A stretch of 64,000 bases of DNA from an uncultured Burkholderiales bacterium (GCA_945952065.1 CAMFGY010000001.1:62001-126000); one strand, 5' to 3'; positions 8,704-18,299 are shown, counted from the first letter of the stretch. Numbers and translations: made by a program. Notes: generated from the sequence alone by a model not told the origin.

Positions 8704-10490
8704 GACAAAACGGCCGGCGGCTCCACGCGATTGCGGCCCAGCTTCTTGGCTTGCCGCAGACGTTCGTCGGCCACATGGATCAATGCCTCCAGGCTGGCAT
8801 GGTCCTGCAACTCGGCCACGCCCAGGCTGCAAGTGACAAAGGGCTTCACATTGTTGAGCAGCGGTCGTTTGCCCTCGATGGCCACGCGGATACGCTCCGC
8901 CAAAGCGCAGGCCTGCTCCAGCGCCGTCTCGGGCAAGAGCAGCATGAACTCCTCGCCGCCCCAGCGCGCCAGCACATCGCCGCTGCGGCGCTCTTGGCTC
9001 AACACTTCGGCCACCTGCATCAAGGCCTGATCGCCGGCCTGATGGCCGCCGTGCTCATTGATGCGCTTGAAATGGTCGAGATCCAACATCACCACGCTGA
9101 GTGGGCGCGCATTGCGCAGCGCGGTGCTCCAGACCGATTCCGCCAGTTCCCAAAAGGCGCGCCGATTGCGCAAACCGGTCAAAGGATCGAGTCGCGACAA
9201 CTGCTCCGCCCGCAAAGCGGCGCGTTGCTGGTCGCGCACCCAATGCGCCAGCGCCAGCACCAACAAGGTGGCCTCGATCACGATGCCCAGCTCCAGCGCA
9301 TGCAGGGTCCAGTCGCGATAAGGCATCAAGCCGCAAACCGACAGCGCGGTGATGGCCGTGCCCACCATGCCGCAAACCGCCGCCCCTAAGAAGTAGCGGC
9401 CGGCCTGCCGCCCACGGCGCAAGGTCAAGACCCCCAGGGCCACCATCAGAACGGTAAAGACGCTGACAAAGGCAAAAGCCAGATACGTGGCGGCCACATG
9501 CAGGCCCGCCAAGTACAGGATGGCCAGACTCAGCAAGCCCAGGGCACACAGCCAGCGCACCCCCAAGAGCACCCGCGGCGCGTGCTCGGCCAAGGCCAGA
9601 AAGCGCGCAGCAAACACCAAGCCACTGCAACCAAACACCACCATCAGGGTCAAGATGATGTGGCGTTGAATCAAAGGTGAGTCGGGCCAGAGCCAAGCGT
9701 AACCATGACCGGTGTAAGCCATGTTCACGCCGATGATGGACAGCAGGTAAAGCCCATAGAGCAAATAGCTGCGCTCTCTGAGCCCAAAGAAAATCATCAG
9801 GTTGTAGGCACACAGGGCCAACAAAAATCCGTAGAGAAAGCCGTAGCCATAGCTCAGCTCACGTTCGATGCGCTGCGCTTGTTCAGCGCTCATCAGCGTC
9901 AGCGGGAGCAGCAAGGGATCGTTGGACGCCAGCCGCAGATACAGCTCGCTGCGCCCCGGCTCCAGCGGCAAGGGCAGCACGAAACCCTGCACCGGCTTCA
10001 AACCCTGAGCCGGCACTTCTTCATCGCCGCTCAGGGCGTGATGGCGCACTTGCCCCGCCGAGTCCAGCACATAGATTTCCAAGCGGTCCAGCCAGGTGGT
10101 GCCGACCTGCAATTGCAGGTTCAAGGCCTGGGACTGCGGGTTCTCAATGAACAAACGCAACCACACCGGGCGTGCGCCGAGGCCAAAGCTGAGCACCGGC
10201 TGTGTGCTGGGCTCAAACGCTGACAAACGGGCTTGCTGAAGGCTCAGCGGCCGCCCTTGCGCTTCCACCAAGACACCCATGCGATCGCCCAGGGGAATGG
10301 GCGCTTGCAGCATGGCATCGCGCAAAACCAGCGTGTCGGCCAGCGCCCCGCGGCCCAGGCAGCACAACAGCAGCATGAGCAAGAACATGCGCAGCCGCTG
10401 TGGGCCGACGCGGACACCGGGCAGGCGGGACCACGCTTGCCACGGCAAACACTGCATCCATCGCGAGAACACGACTGATCGATCGATCAT
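8685..10490 (-). CDS. 7TMR-DISM sensor diguanylate cyclase
   Basis: 601 residues from the ATG at 10490 (a GTG lies four codons upstream). Order of parts: a signal-anchor near residues 35-50, a periplasmic 7TMR-DISMED2 domain (about 60-195), seven membrane segments (about 200-405) and a C-terminal GGDEF domain. The active-site motif is GGEEF at about residues 511-515, and an RSGD inhibitory I-site lies five residues before it, so both synthesis of c-di-GMP and product inhibition are predicted. The periplasmic domain is expected to bind a carbohydrate or similar ligand. It converges on the parA-like gene with overlapping 3' ends. Confidence 0.92.
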   Translation of the reverse strand: MIDRSVVFSRWMQCLPWQAWSRLPGVRVGPQRLRMFLLMLLLCCLGRGALADTLVLRDAMLQAPIPLGDRMGVLVEAQGRPLSLQQARLSAFEPSTQPVLSFGLGARPVWLRLFIENPQSQALNLQLQVGTTWLDRLEIYVLDSAGQVRHHALSGDEEVPAQGLKPVQGFVLPLPLEPGRSELYLRLASNDPLLLPLTLMSAEQAQRIERELSYGYGFLYGFLLALCAYNLMIFFGLRERSYLLYGLYLLSIIGVNMAYTGHGYAWLWPDSPLIQRHIILTLMVVFGCSGLVFAARFLALAEHAPRVLLGVRWLCALGLLSLAILYLAGLHVAATYLAFAFVSVFTVLMVALGVLTLRRGRQAGRYFLGAAVCGMVGTAITALSVCGLMPYRDWTLHALELGIVIEATLLVLALAHWVRDQQRAALRAEQLSRLDPLTGLRNRRAFWELAESVWSTALRNARPLSVVMLDLDHFKRINEHGGHQAGDQALMQVAEVLSQERRSGDVLARWGGEEFMLLLPETALEQACALAERIRVAIEGKRPLLNNVKPFVTCSLGVAELQDHASLEALIHVADERLRQAKKLGRNRVEPPAVLSQAKDS

Positions 10491-10771
10491 TGCGGCGAGC
10501 ACCCTCCAGCCTCAAAGTCTAAGGCGTGCACGCCCCTGTGGTCCTTGAATAAGCGGCCCGATCAGGCGCCTGCCCTGCCGTCGGCAGTGACGCCAGCCCC
10601 AACGGTTCATGCGACAAATTTCAAGGCCGGGATCAAGTTTGCGTTTTGCCAGCCGATAGCAAGAACGCCAACCCCTGGTGTTGAAGGGAAGGCGTGCGCT
10701 TGCAGAACCCCAACCCGCGTTCTTGCTGTGCCGCCCCGGGTCCAGCGCCAGCTACACAAAAAGGCCGCACC

Positions 10772-11557
10772 ATGCCATGGACACTGCCCCGGTTCAAAGC
10801 GCTCAATGGGCCCGCGCCAATAGGCGCATCCAGCGTGCGGCTGTGGCCAAGCCCCACAAGCCTTTTGGTCGCCGCGCTCTTGCTGTGCCAAGAAGCCAAA
10901 GCGGGGCGACCGCTGTCCAGCGATGACGCCGCCACCGCCGAGCCCGGCAGTTGCCAGCTCGAAGGCTGGGGCGAAAAGACCGGCAGCAGTCGAGCCTGGG
11001 TGTTGGCCCCGACCTGCGGCCTGGCCGAGGGTTGGGAGCTGGGCCTGGACTACACCCACTTGCAGCCTCAAGACGAATTGCGCGCTGAAGGGGGTTTGGC
11101 CATCAAATGGGTGCCCAAGTCGTGGTCCCTGTTGACACCAGCGGGCACGGTCAATTTCGGTCTCAAGGTCGGCGTGGGCTTCGAGCGCCCACTGGATCGC
11201 GGCTGGCGACGCAGCGGCCAAGGCTTGTTGGGCCTGGCCACCTGGGTGGTGAATGAAGACTTCGCCGTGCATGCCAATCTCGGGCCTTATCACAACCGAG
11301 AGAGCAAGCAACTCAGCACCGCTTTGAACCTCGCCTTGGTGTGGGTCCCGCATCCGGCGGGCCTGCTGTTTGCCGAGGTGCAAACCAATGACAGGCGAGA
11401 GAGTTTGGGGCCCACCCAACGCACCGTCGGGGGGCTGTGGTGGGTGCTGCCGGACAAACTAGGGCTCAGTGTGACGGTCAGTCGCCCGGTCGGCAGCAGC
11501 GAAACGCAATGGACGCTGGGCTTCGGCTGGTACGGTCTGAGCGCTTGGAGCCCATAG
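10772..11557 (+). CDS. Putative exported beta-rich (outer-membrane-like) protein
   Basis: 261 residues from the ATG at 10772. A hydrophobic stretch near residues 27-45 ending in an AKA-type site suggests export after a longer-than-usual N-region. The mature part alternates polar and hydrophobic residues, with repeated strands such as GLDYTHLQ, VNFGLKVGVGFE and WTLGFGWYGL, which reads like a small beta-barrel. A pair of cysteines lies early in the mature region. No family is recognised. It stands alone, with an inverted repeat upstream at 10658-10727. Confidence 0.6.
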   Translation: MPWTLPRFKALNGPAPIGASSVRLWPSPTSLLVAALLLCQEAKAGRPLSSDDAATAEPGSCQLEGWGEKTGSSRAWVLAPTCGLAEGWELGLDYTHLQPQDELRAEGGLAIKWVPKSWSLLTPAGTVNFGLKVGVGFERPLDRGWRRSGQGLLGLATWVVNEDFAVHANLGPYHNRESKQLSTALNLALVWVPHPAGLLFAEVQTNDRRESLGPTQRTVGGLWWVLPDKLGLSVTVSRPVGSSETQWTLGFGWYGLSAWSP

Positions 11558-11764
11558 CCCTGAGCAGCTGGGTCAGCGCGCAGCAGCCAAGGGCTGATTC
11601 GTGATGGATTGCACGAACTGGGGCGAACCCGCCCCCTGGGGCAAGGGTGGCGCCACCGGGCCCGAAGTCGTAAGCTGGCGCCATAGTTGTTGCGGCGGCG
11701 GTTCCTTGGAACTGGCCTCACGCGCTTTTTCTAGACCTCTCTCTTTCATCAAGGCTTTGTCATC

Positions 11765-12142
11765 ATGAAGCACCGCATCTCCTCCTTTGCTTTCTTGGCT
11801 TTGAGCCTCTTGGGCGCCAGCGCGCAAGCGGCAGCGCCAACGGCCGAATCTGCCGAGATCAAGGCCTTGCGCAGCGAATGCGCCAGCAAGTACAGCGCCG
11901 GCTACGCCCAGATGGACGCCGCCAAGCCCGCCGACAGCGCCGAGTACACCTTTGTCTATCACAAGGGCCAGTACAAGGGTGAGCATGTGGCCGGGCAAGA
12001 CCTGCCTTGCACCGAGCAGCAGTACGCCGCCTATCTGAACACCGTCGATGTGGACCGTGTGATGGGTGCCTACCCCACCGCCGCCGGCCGCCCCAGCGTC
12101 AAGGCGCCGCGCCTGCCGCGCACGCCCTCCGCCGGCAAGTGA
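11765..12142 (+). CDS. Small secreted protein of unknown function
   Basis: 125 residues with a clear Sec signal peptide: a KHR N-region, a leucine-rich core and an ASAQAAA cleavage area near residue 22. The mature protein has two cysteines (in RSECASKY and LPCTEQQ) that could form a disulphide, and a basic proline-rich tail (PRLPRTPSAGK). It is a single gene ended by the strong bidirectional terminator at 12188-12237. I do not recognise the family. Confidence 0.7.
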   Translation: MKHRISSFAFLALSLLGASAQAAAPTAESAEIKALRSECASKYSAGYAQMDAAKPADSAEYTFVYHKGQYKGEHVAGQDLPCTEQQYAAYLNTVDVDRVMGAYPTAAGRPSVKAPRLPRTPSAGK

Positions 12143-12187
12143 TGCATTGAGCGTGTCGCCGCGCCCCCAAAGCCGGGCGAAGGCGCC

Positions 12188-12237
12188 AACAAACAAGGCC
12201 TGTCAGCGGCGACGCTGACAGGCCTTGTTGTTTGTTC
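12188..12237. terminator. Bidirectional intrinsic terminator
   Basis: A 14-bp perfect stem, CAAGGCCTGTCAGC at 12194-12207 pairing with 12214-12227, has a 6-base loop and is flanked by A-rich and T-rich arms (AACAAA / TTGTTTG). It lies between the convergent secreted-protein gene and nadC and can serve both strands. Confidence 0.85.
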
Positions 12238-12267
12238 GCCCAAATCGCCAATGGCGACGGGCTGACC

Positions 12268-13134
12268 TCAGAGCGGGCCGTCCACCCGCATCGAATAGTC
12301 AATGGCCCGCACGTCTTTGGTGAGTCGGCCAATCGAGATGCGGTCCACGCCGGTGGCCGCAATCCAGCGCAGCTGATCCAGGGCCACGCCACCCGAGACC
12401 TCCAGCAGCGCACGGCCGGCGGTCAGGGCCACCGCCTCGCGCATCATGGCCTCGCTGAAGTTGTCCAGCAGCACGCTGACCGCGCCCGCATCCAAGGCTT
12501 CTTGCAACTCGGCAATCGACTCCACTTCCACCTGGATGTCCACGCCCGCATTCAAGGCCTGCGCCGCTTTCAGGGCGGCACTGACGCCGCCGGCCGCAGC
12601 GATATGGTTTTCTTTGATCAAGATGCCGTGGTAGAGCGCCAAACGCTGATTGGCGCCGCCGCCCACCCGCACCGCATACTTTTGCGCCAAACGCAGGCCC
12701 GGCAGGGTCTTGCGGGTGTCCAGCACGGCGCAGCCCCGCGGATTGGTGCTGGCGCCCTCGATGGCCTTCACATGCGCATGCGTGAGGGTCGCGGTGGCCG
12801 ACAGCAGTTGCAAAAAGTTCAGCGCTGGGCGCTCGGCCGACAAGAGCAAACGGCCATCGGCCTCGATGCGGCAGACCACGGTGTCGGCGTTCATCTCGGC
12901 ACCTTCGGCATACAGCCACTCGATGCGGCTGCTCGGGTCCAGCGCGGCGAACACGCCCTCGAACCATTCTCGGCCGCACAGCACCGCCGCTTCGCGCACC
13001 CGCACATGGGCTTTCACTCGCCGACCAGCGGGCACCAGCTGAGCGGTCCAGTCACACACGCCCACATCCTCGAACAAGGCGTCACGGATATTGCGCTGGC
13101 GGGCTTCTTCGAGGCTTTCGTTGTGATCAAACAT
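12268..13134 (-). CDS. nadC: Nicotinate-nucleotide pyrophosphorylase (carboxylating)
   Basis: 288 residues, the normal length for quinolinate phosphoribosyltransferase. It converts quinolinate and PRPP to nicotinate mononucleotide, CO2 and pyrophosphate in de novo NAD synthesis in the cytosol. Family blocks seen: AERPALNFLQLLSATAT, DTRKTLPGLRLAQKYAV, GGGANQRLALYHGILIKENH and the phosphate-binding EVSGGV near the C-terminus. It follows the FAH-family gene by 55 bases on the same strand. nadA and nadB are not in the window. Confidence 0.95.
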   Translation of the reverse strand: MFDHNESLEEARQRNIRDALFEDVGVCDWTAQLVPAGRRVKAHVRVREAAVLCGREWFEGVFAALDPSSRIEWLYAEGAEMNADTVVCRIEADGRLLLSAERPALNFLQLLSATATLTHAHVKAIEGASTNPRGCAVLDTRKTLPGLRLAQKYAVRVGGGANQRLALYHGILIKENHIAAAGGVSAALKAAQALNAGVDIQVEVESIAELQEALDAGAVSVLLDNFSEAMMREAVALTAGRALLEVSGGVALDQLRWIAATGVDRISIGRLTKDVRAIDYSMRVDGPL

Positions 13135-13189
13135 GGCGGCTGACTGAACAAATATCGGGGCCGCCAGTTTAGAACCTCGAGCGCGGCCC

Positions 13190-13888
13190 TCAGTCGGGCG
13201 CGCCGATGTTCAGGCTCAGCGCAGGCAAGCCGTCGATATGCCCGGTGATCACATCGCCGGGCACCACCGGCCCCACGCCCTCGGGCGTGCCGGTGTAGAT
13301 CAGGTCGCCCGGATGCAGGTGATAGAACTGCGAGAGATTGGCCACGATCTCTGGCACGCTCCAGATCATGTCGGCCAAATCGCCGCGCTGTTTTTCGACG
13401 CCGTTGACGGCCAAGCTGATTGCGCCCTTGTCCATCAAGCCGGTTTCGCTGGCCCGCACCAACTCGGTGATGATGGCCGACTGGTCAAAGCCCTTGGCCG
13501 TGTCCCAGGGGCGGCCATGCGCCTTGGCATCGGCCTGCAAATCGCGCCGCGTCATGTCCAGGCCCGCCGCAAAGCCCCAGACCGCTGCCCGCGCCACTTC
13601 GGGCGTGACCTTGAAGACCGGCGCGCCGATGGCAATCACCAGCTCCATTTCGTAGTGGTAGTTTTTGGTGGCGGGGGGGTAAGCCACCGTCGACCCCGAA
13701 GGCACCAAGGCCGTGGCCGGCTTGCTGAAGTAAAATGGCGGCTCGCGGTCGGGGTCTGAGCCCATTTCGCGCGCATGGGCGGCATAGTTGCGGCCCACGC
13801 AGAAAATGCGCGACACCGCATAACGGGCGCTGCTGCCGCGCACGGCGACGCTGGGCTGCACGGGCAAGGGGAAGATGTATTCGCTCAT
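13190..13888 (-). CDS. Fumarylacetoacetate hydrolase family protein
   Basis: 232 residues with the FAH fold. It has the start block RIFCVGRNYAAHAREMG, the metal-ligand pair in YHYEMELV and the GLDMTRRDLQ motif with a further acidic ligand, ending in the family TGTPEGVGPV loop. Members cleave C-C bonds in beta-diketo acids such as fumarylpyruvate or act as oxaloacetate decarboxylases; the length and motifs fit the short fumarylpyruvate-hydrolase type. It precedes nadC on the same strand with a 55-base gap. The substrate cannot be settled from sequence. Confidence 0.9.
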   Translation of the reverse strand: MSEYIFPLPVQPSVAVRGSSARYAVSRIFCVGRNYAAHAREMGSDPDREPPFYFSKPATALVPSGSTVAYPPATKNYHYEMELVIAIGAPVFKVTPEVARAAVWGFAAGLDMTRRDLQADAKAHGRPWDTAKGFDQSAIITELVRASETGLMDKGAISLAVNGVEKQRGDLADMIWSVPEIVANLSQFYHLHPGDLIYTGTPEGVGPVVPGDVITGHIDGLPALSLNIGAPD

Positions 13889-14033
13889 AGCTCGGGTCCT
13901 GCCAAAAAGACGCGCAAGGCGTTAGAAATACCGAAGGGCCAGAGCATACGACCATGATGGCCCCCCTGTTGCCCCAGCGCTGCCGCACGCCCGAATTTTG
14001 CAGATCTGGCCACAATGGTTTAGGGTGGCGCCC

Positions 14034-15104
14034 ATGTCTGTGCCAAGCCTCACTTTTTTGTCCGCAACGTGCGCCCCGCTGAAGCCACTAAAGCCGCTGA
14101 AGCAACTTTGGGCCTGCGCCAAGCGACCGCATGCTAGCCTGAGCCTGCTCAGCGCCGCGCTGCTGCTGGCACTGGGCGGCTGCGCCAGCCGCGCGCCGCA
14201 GTTGCCCAGCGGCAACGTCCCGCCGATCCGCCCGCCCAGCAGCTGGCCCGAGAAAGACGGCCCGGAAGCTGTGATTCCGCCCAATCTGCATCAGGTGCCG
14301 GACGCCACGCCACAGCTGGAGCCGATTCGCAAAGGCGGGCCCAACAAGCCCTATGAGGTGCTGGGCCAGCGCTACGAACCCATCACCGAAGACAGGCCCC
14401 TGGTCGAGCGCGGGCTGGCCTCTTGGTATGGCAAAAAGTTCCACGGTCGCTCCACCAGCAGTGGCGAGATCTACAACATGTACGCCATGACGGCGGCCCA
14501 CCCGACCATGCCCATCCCCAGCTATGCGCGGGTGCGCAACCCGAGCAATGGGCGCGAGGTGGTGGTGCGCATCAATGACCGCGGCCCTTTTCACTCCACC
14601 CGGGTCATCGATCTGAGCTACACGGCCGCGCTCAAGCTCGACATCTTGCGCGGCGTCACGCCGGTGGAGGTGGAGCGCATCACCTTTGAGGACATTCGCA
14701 CCGGTGCTTGGATGCGCGACAAGAGTCTGCTGCCCAGCCCCACTGAGCCTGCGGTGTTTGCCGCCGCCGAAGCCGCGGGGGCGGCGCAAGCCGAAAGCAC
14801 GGCGCAATTGGCCGAGGCCGGCGCGGCCACTCGCCCGGTCGCCGTGGTGAACACGCCGCGCCATGCCTCGCCGGGCTTTTGGGTGCAGCTGGGCGCCTAC
14901 AGCAAGCTCGATGGCGCCGAGTCCTTCCGTCAGCAATTGCTGAAAGAGCTCGACTGGATGGCGCCCTTGTTGGCGGTGTTCAAAGACGGTGGATTGCACC
15001 GCCTGCAAGCCGGCCCCTATGGCTCGCGCGACGACGCCCGCGCTGCGGCCGAACGCGTGCGTTTGGCCTTGAACCTCAAGCCGGTGGTGGTGGAGCGGCG
15101 CTAA
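14034..15104 (+). CDS. rlpA: RlpA-like septal lytic transglycosylase lipoprotein with SPOR domain
   Basis: 356 residues. A rather long N-region leads to a lipobox ALGGC with Cys at residue 50, so the mature protein should be lipid-anchored. The double-psi beta-barrel domain (about residues 125-220) shows ASWYGKKFHGRSTSSGE and the catalytic-Asp motif RINDRGPF. A C-terminal SPOR domain (about 280-355) starts PGFWVQLGAY and should bind denuded glycan at the division septum. RlpA cleaves peptide-free glycan strands. The unusually long N-region may mean a later start, but no internal ATG exists before the lipobox. Confidence 0.9.
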   Translation: MSVPSLTFLSATCAPLKPLKPLKQLWACAKRPHASLSLLSAALLLALGGCASRAPQLPSGNVPPIRPPSSWPEKDGPEAVIPPNLHQVPDATPQLEPIRKGGPNKPYEVLGQRYEPITEDRPLVERGLASWYGKKFHGRSTSSGEIYNMYAMTAAHPTMPIPSYARVRNPSNGREVVVRINDRGPFHSTRVIDLSYTAALKLDILRGVTPVEVERITFEDIRTGAWMRDKSLLPSPTEPAVFAAAEAAGAAQAESTAQLAEAGAATRPVAVVNTPRHASPGFWVQLGAYSKLDGAESFRQQLLKELDWMAPLLAVFKDGGLHRLQAGPYGSRDDARAAAERVRLALNLKPVVVERR

Positions 15105-15853
15105 CGCCCACCGCCCACGTCAATGAAGCTCCCCACGGTGTAGCTGGAGGCTTCGGAGAGCAGCCACAGCACCGCTTGTGCCACTTCATCGGGCGTGCCC
15201 ATGCGCCGGATGGGCACGCCGGTGACGGCCTCATCCAATAAATGCGCCATGCCGCCCGAGGCATGGATCTCGGTGTCGATCAGGCCGGGACGTACCGCGT
15301 TGACGCGAATGCCTTCGCCAATCAACTCCCGCGCCAGCCCCAGGGTCAGGGTGTCAATGGCGCCCTTGCTGGCGGCGTAATCCACATAGATGCCGGGTGA
15401 GCCCAGCGCCGCAGCCCGCGACGACATGTTCACAATCACGCCGCCTTGCCCGCCATGCTTGGTGCTCATCCGCTTGGCCGCCTCGCGGGCGCACAGCAGG
15501 CTGCCGATCACATTGACCCCAAAGAGCTTTTGCCAGCGCGCCACGCTCATATCCTCCAAGCGCGCCAACGGTGCCACCACGCCCGCGTTGTTCACCAGCC
15601 CGGCCAATCGCAGGCTTTGAGCATCGATCTGCGCAAACATCGCCAAGACCTGCGCTTCGTCCGACACATCGGCCTGCACGACCCAGGCCTGTCGCCCCCA
15701 AGCGCGCGCCTGTTCGGCCACGGCTTCGGCGGCCTCGCGGTCTTGGCTGTAATTGATGACGAGATCCCAGCCCGTCTTGGCGCACAGCAAACTGATGGCT
15801 GCGCCAATGCCTCGGCCACCCCCGGTGATCAATATCGCGTTTGCTTTCATCAT
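15101..15853 (-). CDS. SDR family NAD(P)-dependent oxidoreductase
   Basis: About 250 residues (tandem ATGs at 15853 and 15850). Counting from the second ATG, the classical short-chain dehydrogenase elements are the cofactor motif TGGGRGIG at 9-16, NNAG at 87-90, the catalytic Ser near 143 and YxxxK at 158-162. The C-terminus GSFIDVGGGR is standard for the family. It should reduce or oxidise a small alcohol or ketone in the cytosol. The 3' end overlaps the convergent rlpA end by four bases. The substrate is unknown. Confidence 0.92.
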   Translation of the reverse strand: MMKANAILITGGGRGIGAAISLLCAKTGWDLVINYSQDREAAEAVAEQARAWGRQAWVVQADVSDEAQVLAMFAQIDAQSLRLAGLVNNAGVVAPLARLEDMSVARWQKLFGVNVIGSLLCAREAAKRMSTKHGGQGGVIVNMSSRAAALGSPGIYVDYAASKGAIDTLTLGLARELIGEGIRVNAVRPGLIDTEIHASGGMAHLLDEAVTGVPIRRMGTPDEVAQAVLWLLSEASSYTVGSFIDVGGGR

Positions 15854-15942
15854 GCGGCCATTGTGCCAAGTGCGGGGCTCGGCGATCATGGGGGTCAGAT
15901 CATGCCCTGCCCTTCGCTCCCTCACCCTGCCCGCGCTTGCCC

Positions 15943-17136
15943 ATGGAAGCCTTTGACTCCGGCACTTTGACCACCGTCACCGCCGTGATCAACGGCTTCA
16001 TGGGCATGGTCTGGCTGCTGCTGGTCTACGCCTTTCGCATTGCACCCGCCGCCGGCCGCTTGTTGGCCGGCGCCTATCTGGTGTTCATTCCGGGGCTGTT
16101 GTGCCTGAGTTGCTCGCCCGGGTGGCCGAGTTGGCTGGGGGCTTGGCCCCAGGTCTTGAGCAATTTGGCGGGCTTTACCTTGATGAGTCTGGGGGTTCGA
16201 CGCTTGATGCGCTTGAATCAAAGCCCGGCCGATCTCTTGCTGATTGCGGCGCTGGCCGCTTTGGCCGTGGTGTTGGCCGCCACCCTGGGCGCATTTCGTT
16301 GGGGCATGGCGGCGATGTCTTTGTCCACCGGCTTGCTGTTTTTGCTGTGTTCGCGCGATGTGCTGAGCGGCAGCCGCGCCGGCCAGCCGGCTTGGATCAC
16401 GGCCTTGCTGGCCCTGCCGTTCTTGCTGACCAGTCTTTTGCTGCTGGCCCGTGCGGCCAGCTTTGCCTTACGACCCGAGACCAGCAGCCTCTTGTCCTCG
16501 CGGCAAACGGCCAACCCCGCGCTGGCCTGGCTGTATCTGCTGCTGACCCTCTTGATCGCCTTTGGCTTGGTCAGCGTGGTGGCCACACGCCTGATCGGGC
16601 GCATCCAATACATGGTCTTGCGCGACCCCCTCACCGATGCCTTGAACCGGCGCGCTTTCAGCCTGGAGTTGCAGCTTTTGCAAGCCCAGGTGGAACGGGG
16701 CCACCGGCATTGCTTGGTGATGATCGATATTGATCATTTCAAGGCCATCAATGATCAACTCGGCCATGCGGCCGGTGACGCGGCGCTCGTGCACATGGTC
16801 TCAGTCTTGCGCGCCGATATGCGTGAGCTGGATCGCTTGGGCCGCTTAGGGGGCGAGGAGTTTTGTCTCTTGCTGCCCCATACCTCCTTGGAAGATGCGA
16901 GCCGGGTGGCGCAGCGCATTTGCGAAGCCCTACAGCGCCAGCCCTTGCGCTGGAAGGACGAAGCCCTCACTCTCACCGCGAGCTTTGGCGTGGCCCCCTG
17001 CCAAGCCCATGACCCCCAAGGCGAAGCCAGCTTGGCCACGGCGGATTGGTTGCTCTATCGCGCCAAGTCCGAGGGGCGCAACCGTGTCTGCGTGGCGGAG
17101 CCCGGCGGATTGCTCGGCAAGGTGTTGAAGTCATGA
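15943..17136 (+). CDS. Membrane diguanylate cyclase (GGDEF) 1
   Basis: 397 residues. Six or seven hydrophobic segments fill residues 10-215, an unassigned MASE-like sensor, followed by a GGDEF domain. The metal-binding DIDHFKAIND block, the GGEEF active site at 303-307 and an RELD inhibitory site five residues before it are all intact, so it should make c-di-GMP and be product-inhibited. The stop codon overlaps the next gene's start (ATGA), which indicates translational coupling with a sister cyclase of the same architecture. The signal sensed is unknown. Confidence 0.92.
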   Translation: MEAFDSGTLTTVTAVINGFMGMVWLLLVYAFRIAPAAGRLLAGAYLVFIPGLLCLSCSPGWPSWLGAWPQVLSNLAGFTLMSLGVRRLMRLNQSPADLLLIAALAALAVVLAATLGAFRWGMAAMSLSTGLLFLLCSRDVLSGSRAGQPAWITALLALPFLLTSLLLLARAASFALRPETSSLLSSRQTANPALAWLYLLLTLLIAFGLVSVVATRLIGRIQYMVLRDPLTDALNRRAFSLELQLLQAQVERGHRHCLVMIDIDHFKAINDQLGHAAGDAALVHMVSVLRADMRELDRLGRLGGEEFCLLLPHTSLEDASRVAQRICEALQRQPLRWKDEALTLTASFGVAPCQAHDPQGEASLATADWLLYRAKSEGRNRVCVAEPGGLLGKVLKS

Positions 17137-18299
17137 GCACGAGCGCCCATCCGCTGACCTTGCTGGCGGCCATCGTGCTGGTGTTTTTGGTCGCCAGTGT
17201 GGCCTGGGCCTTGCTCGCCCGGGCGGCACAAGTCGAGCCACGCGTATGCCGGTGTCTGGCGGCGGTGAATGCCATGTTGTCGGCCTCTTTGAGCGCCCAT
17301 GGACTGCGCGGCCATGCCCCGGATGTGTTGACTTACTGGACTGCCGATGTGCTGGCCATTGCGGCGATGGCCTTGCTGCGCGCCAGCATCCCGGCGCTGA
17401 ATTCGCAGGCCTTGGCCTGGCGCAGTGCGCTGGCGGTGCTGTTGCCTGCGTCCTTGACCCTGGCCGTGCTGCCTTACGAGGGCGATATGCGCTGGGCCTC
17501 ACGACTGATTTCACTGAGCATGGCGGCCCTGTGTGTGATGGCCAGCGCCGATGCCTGGCAGCAATTGCGTCGCCATGTGGACCGCCAACTCGCCTCGCTG
17601 TTGACCAGCCCGCTCTTCGTCATCAGCGCCATGATGATTGCCAGGCTGGTGGAGTCTTTGCTGTGGCCGGGGCAGACCACAGACATCTTGAGCAGCGGTG
17701 ACTTCAACCGGGCCTGGCTCTGGTCCATGCTGGTCATGAGTCTGGTGGTCAACGCCACCATGGGCTTGCTGGTGATGACGCAGCTGATTCTTCACATCCA
17801 GCGCCTGACCCGCCATGACCACCTGACCGGGGTGCTGAACCGCCGCGCGCTGAGCGAAGCCATCGAACTGGAGCACACGCGCTTGCAGCGCGGCCGCGGC
17901 TATGCCTTGGTGATGATCGATATGGACCACTTCAAACGCCTGAACGACACCCTGGGTCATGCGGCGGGGGATGCCGCACTCAAACGGGCGGTGGAGGTTT
18001 TGAGCCCCTGCGTGCGCGACATCGACCGTTTCGGCCGCCTGGGCGGCGAAGAGTTTTGTGTGCTACTGCCGCTCACCGATTTGGCCGGGGCCTTGCTGGT
18101 GGCCGAGCGCATGCGCCACAACCTGGAGCACAGCGATTTCGAATGGTCAGGCCAGCGCTGGCCCCTCAGCGCCAGCTTTGGCATTGCCGAGGCCCTGCCC
18201 AGCGACAGCAGCGCTGAAGAGGTGTTGCGCCGCGCCGATCAAGGCATGTACAAGGCCAAATCCCAGGGTCGCAATCTGGTGCAGGCCACCCAGGCCTGA
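17133..18299 (+). CDS. Membrane diguanylate cyclase (GGDEF) 2
   Basis: 388 residues from the ATG overlapping the preceding stop by four bases. It has about seven membrane segments in residues 8-220, then a GGDEF domain with DMDHFKRLND, GGEEF at 304-308 and an RDID I-site. Architecture and catalytic-domain wording closely match the upstream cyclase, so the pair looks like a tandem duplication whose membrane sensors have diverged. Both probably feed the same c-di-GMP pool in response to different inputs. It is convergent with mmsA. Confidence 0.92.
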   Translation: MSTSAHPLTLLAAIVLVFLVASVAWALLARAAQVEPRVCRCLAAVNAMLSASLSAHGLRGHAPDVLTYWTADVLAIAAMALLRASIPALNSQALAWRSALAVLLPASLTLAVLPYEGDMRWASRLISLSMAALCVMASADAWQQLRRHVDRQLASLLTSPLFVISAMMIARLVESLLWPGQTTDILSSGDFNRAWLWSMLVMSLVVNATMGLLVMTQLILHIQRLTRHDHLTGVLNRRALSEAIELEHTRLQRGRGYALVMIDMDHFKRLNDTLGHAAGDAALKRAVEVLSPCVRDIDRFGRLGGEEFCVLLPLTDLAGALLVAERMRHNLEHSDFEWSGQRWPLSASFGIAEALPSDSSAEEVLRRADQGMYKAKSQGRNLVQATQA

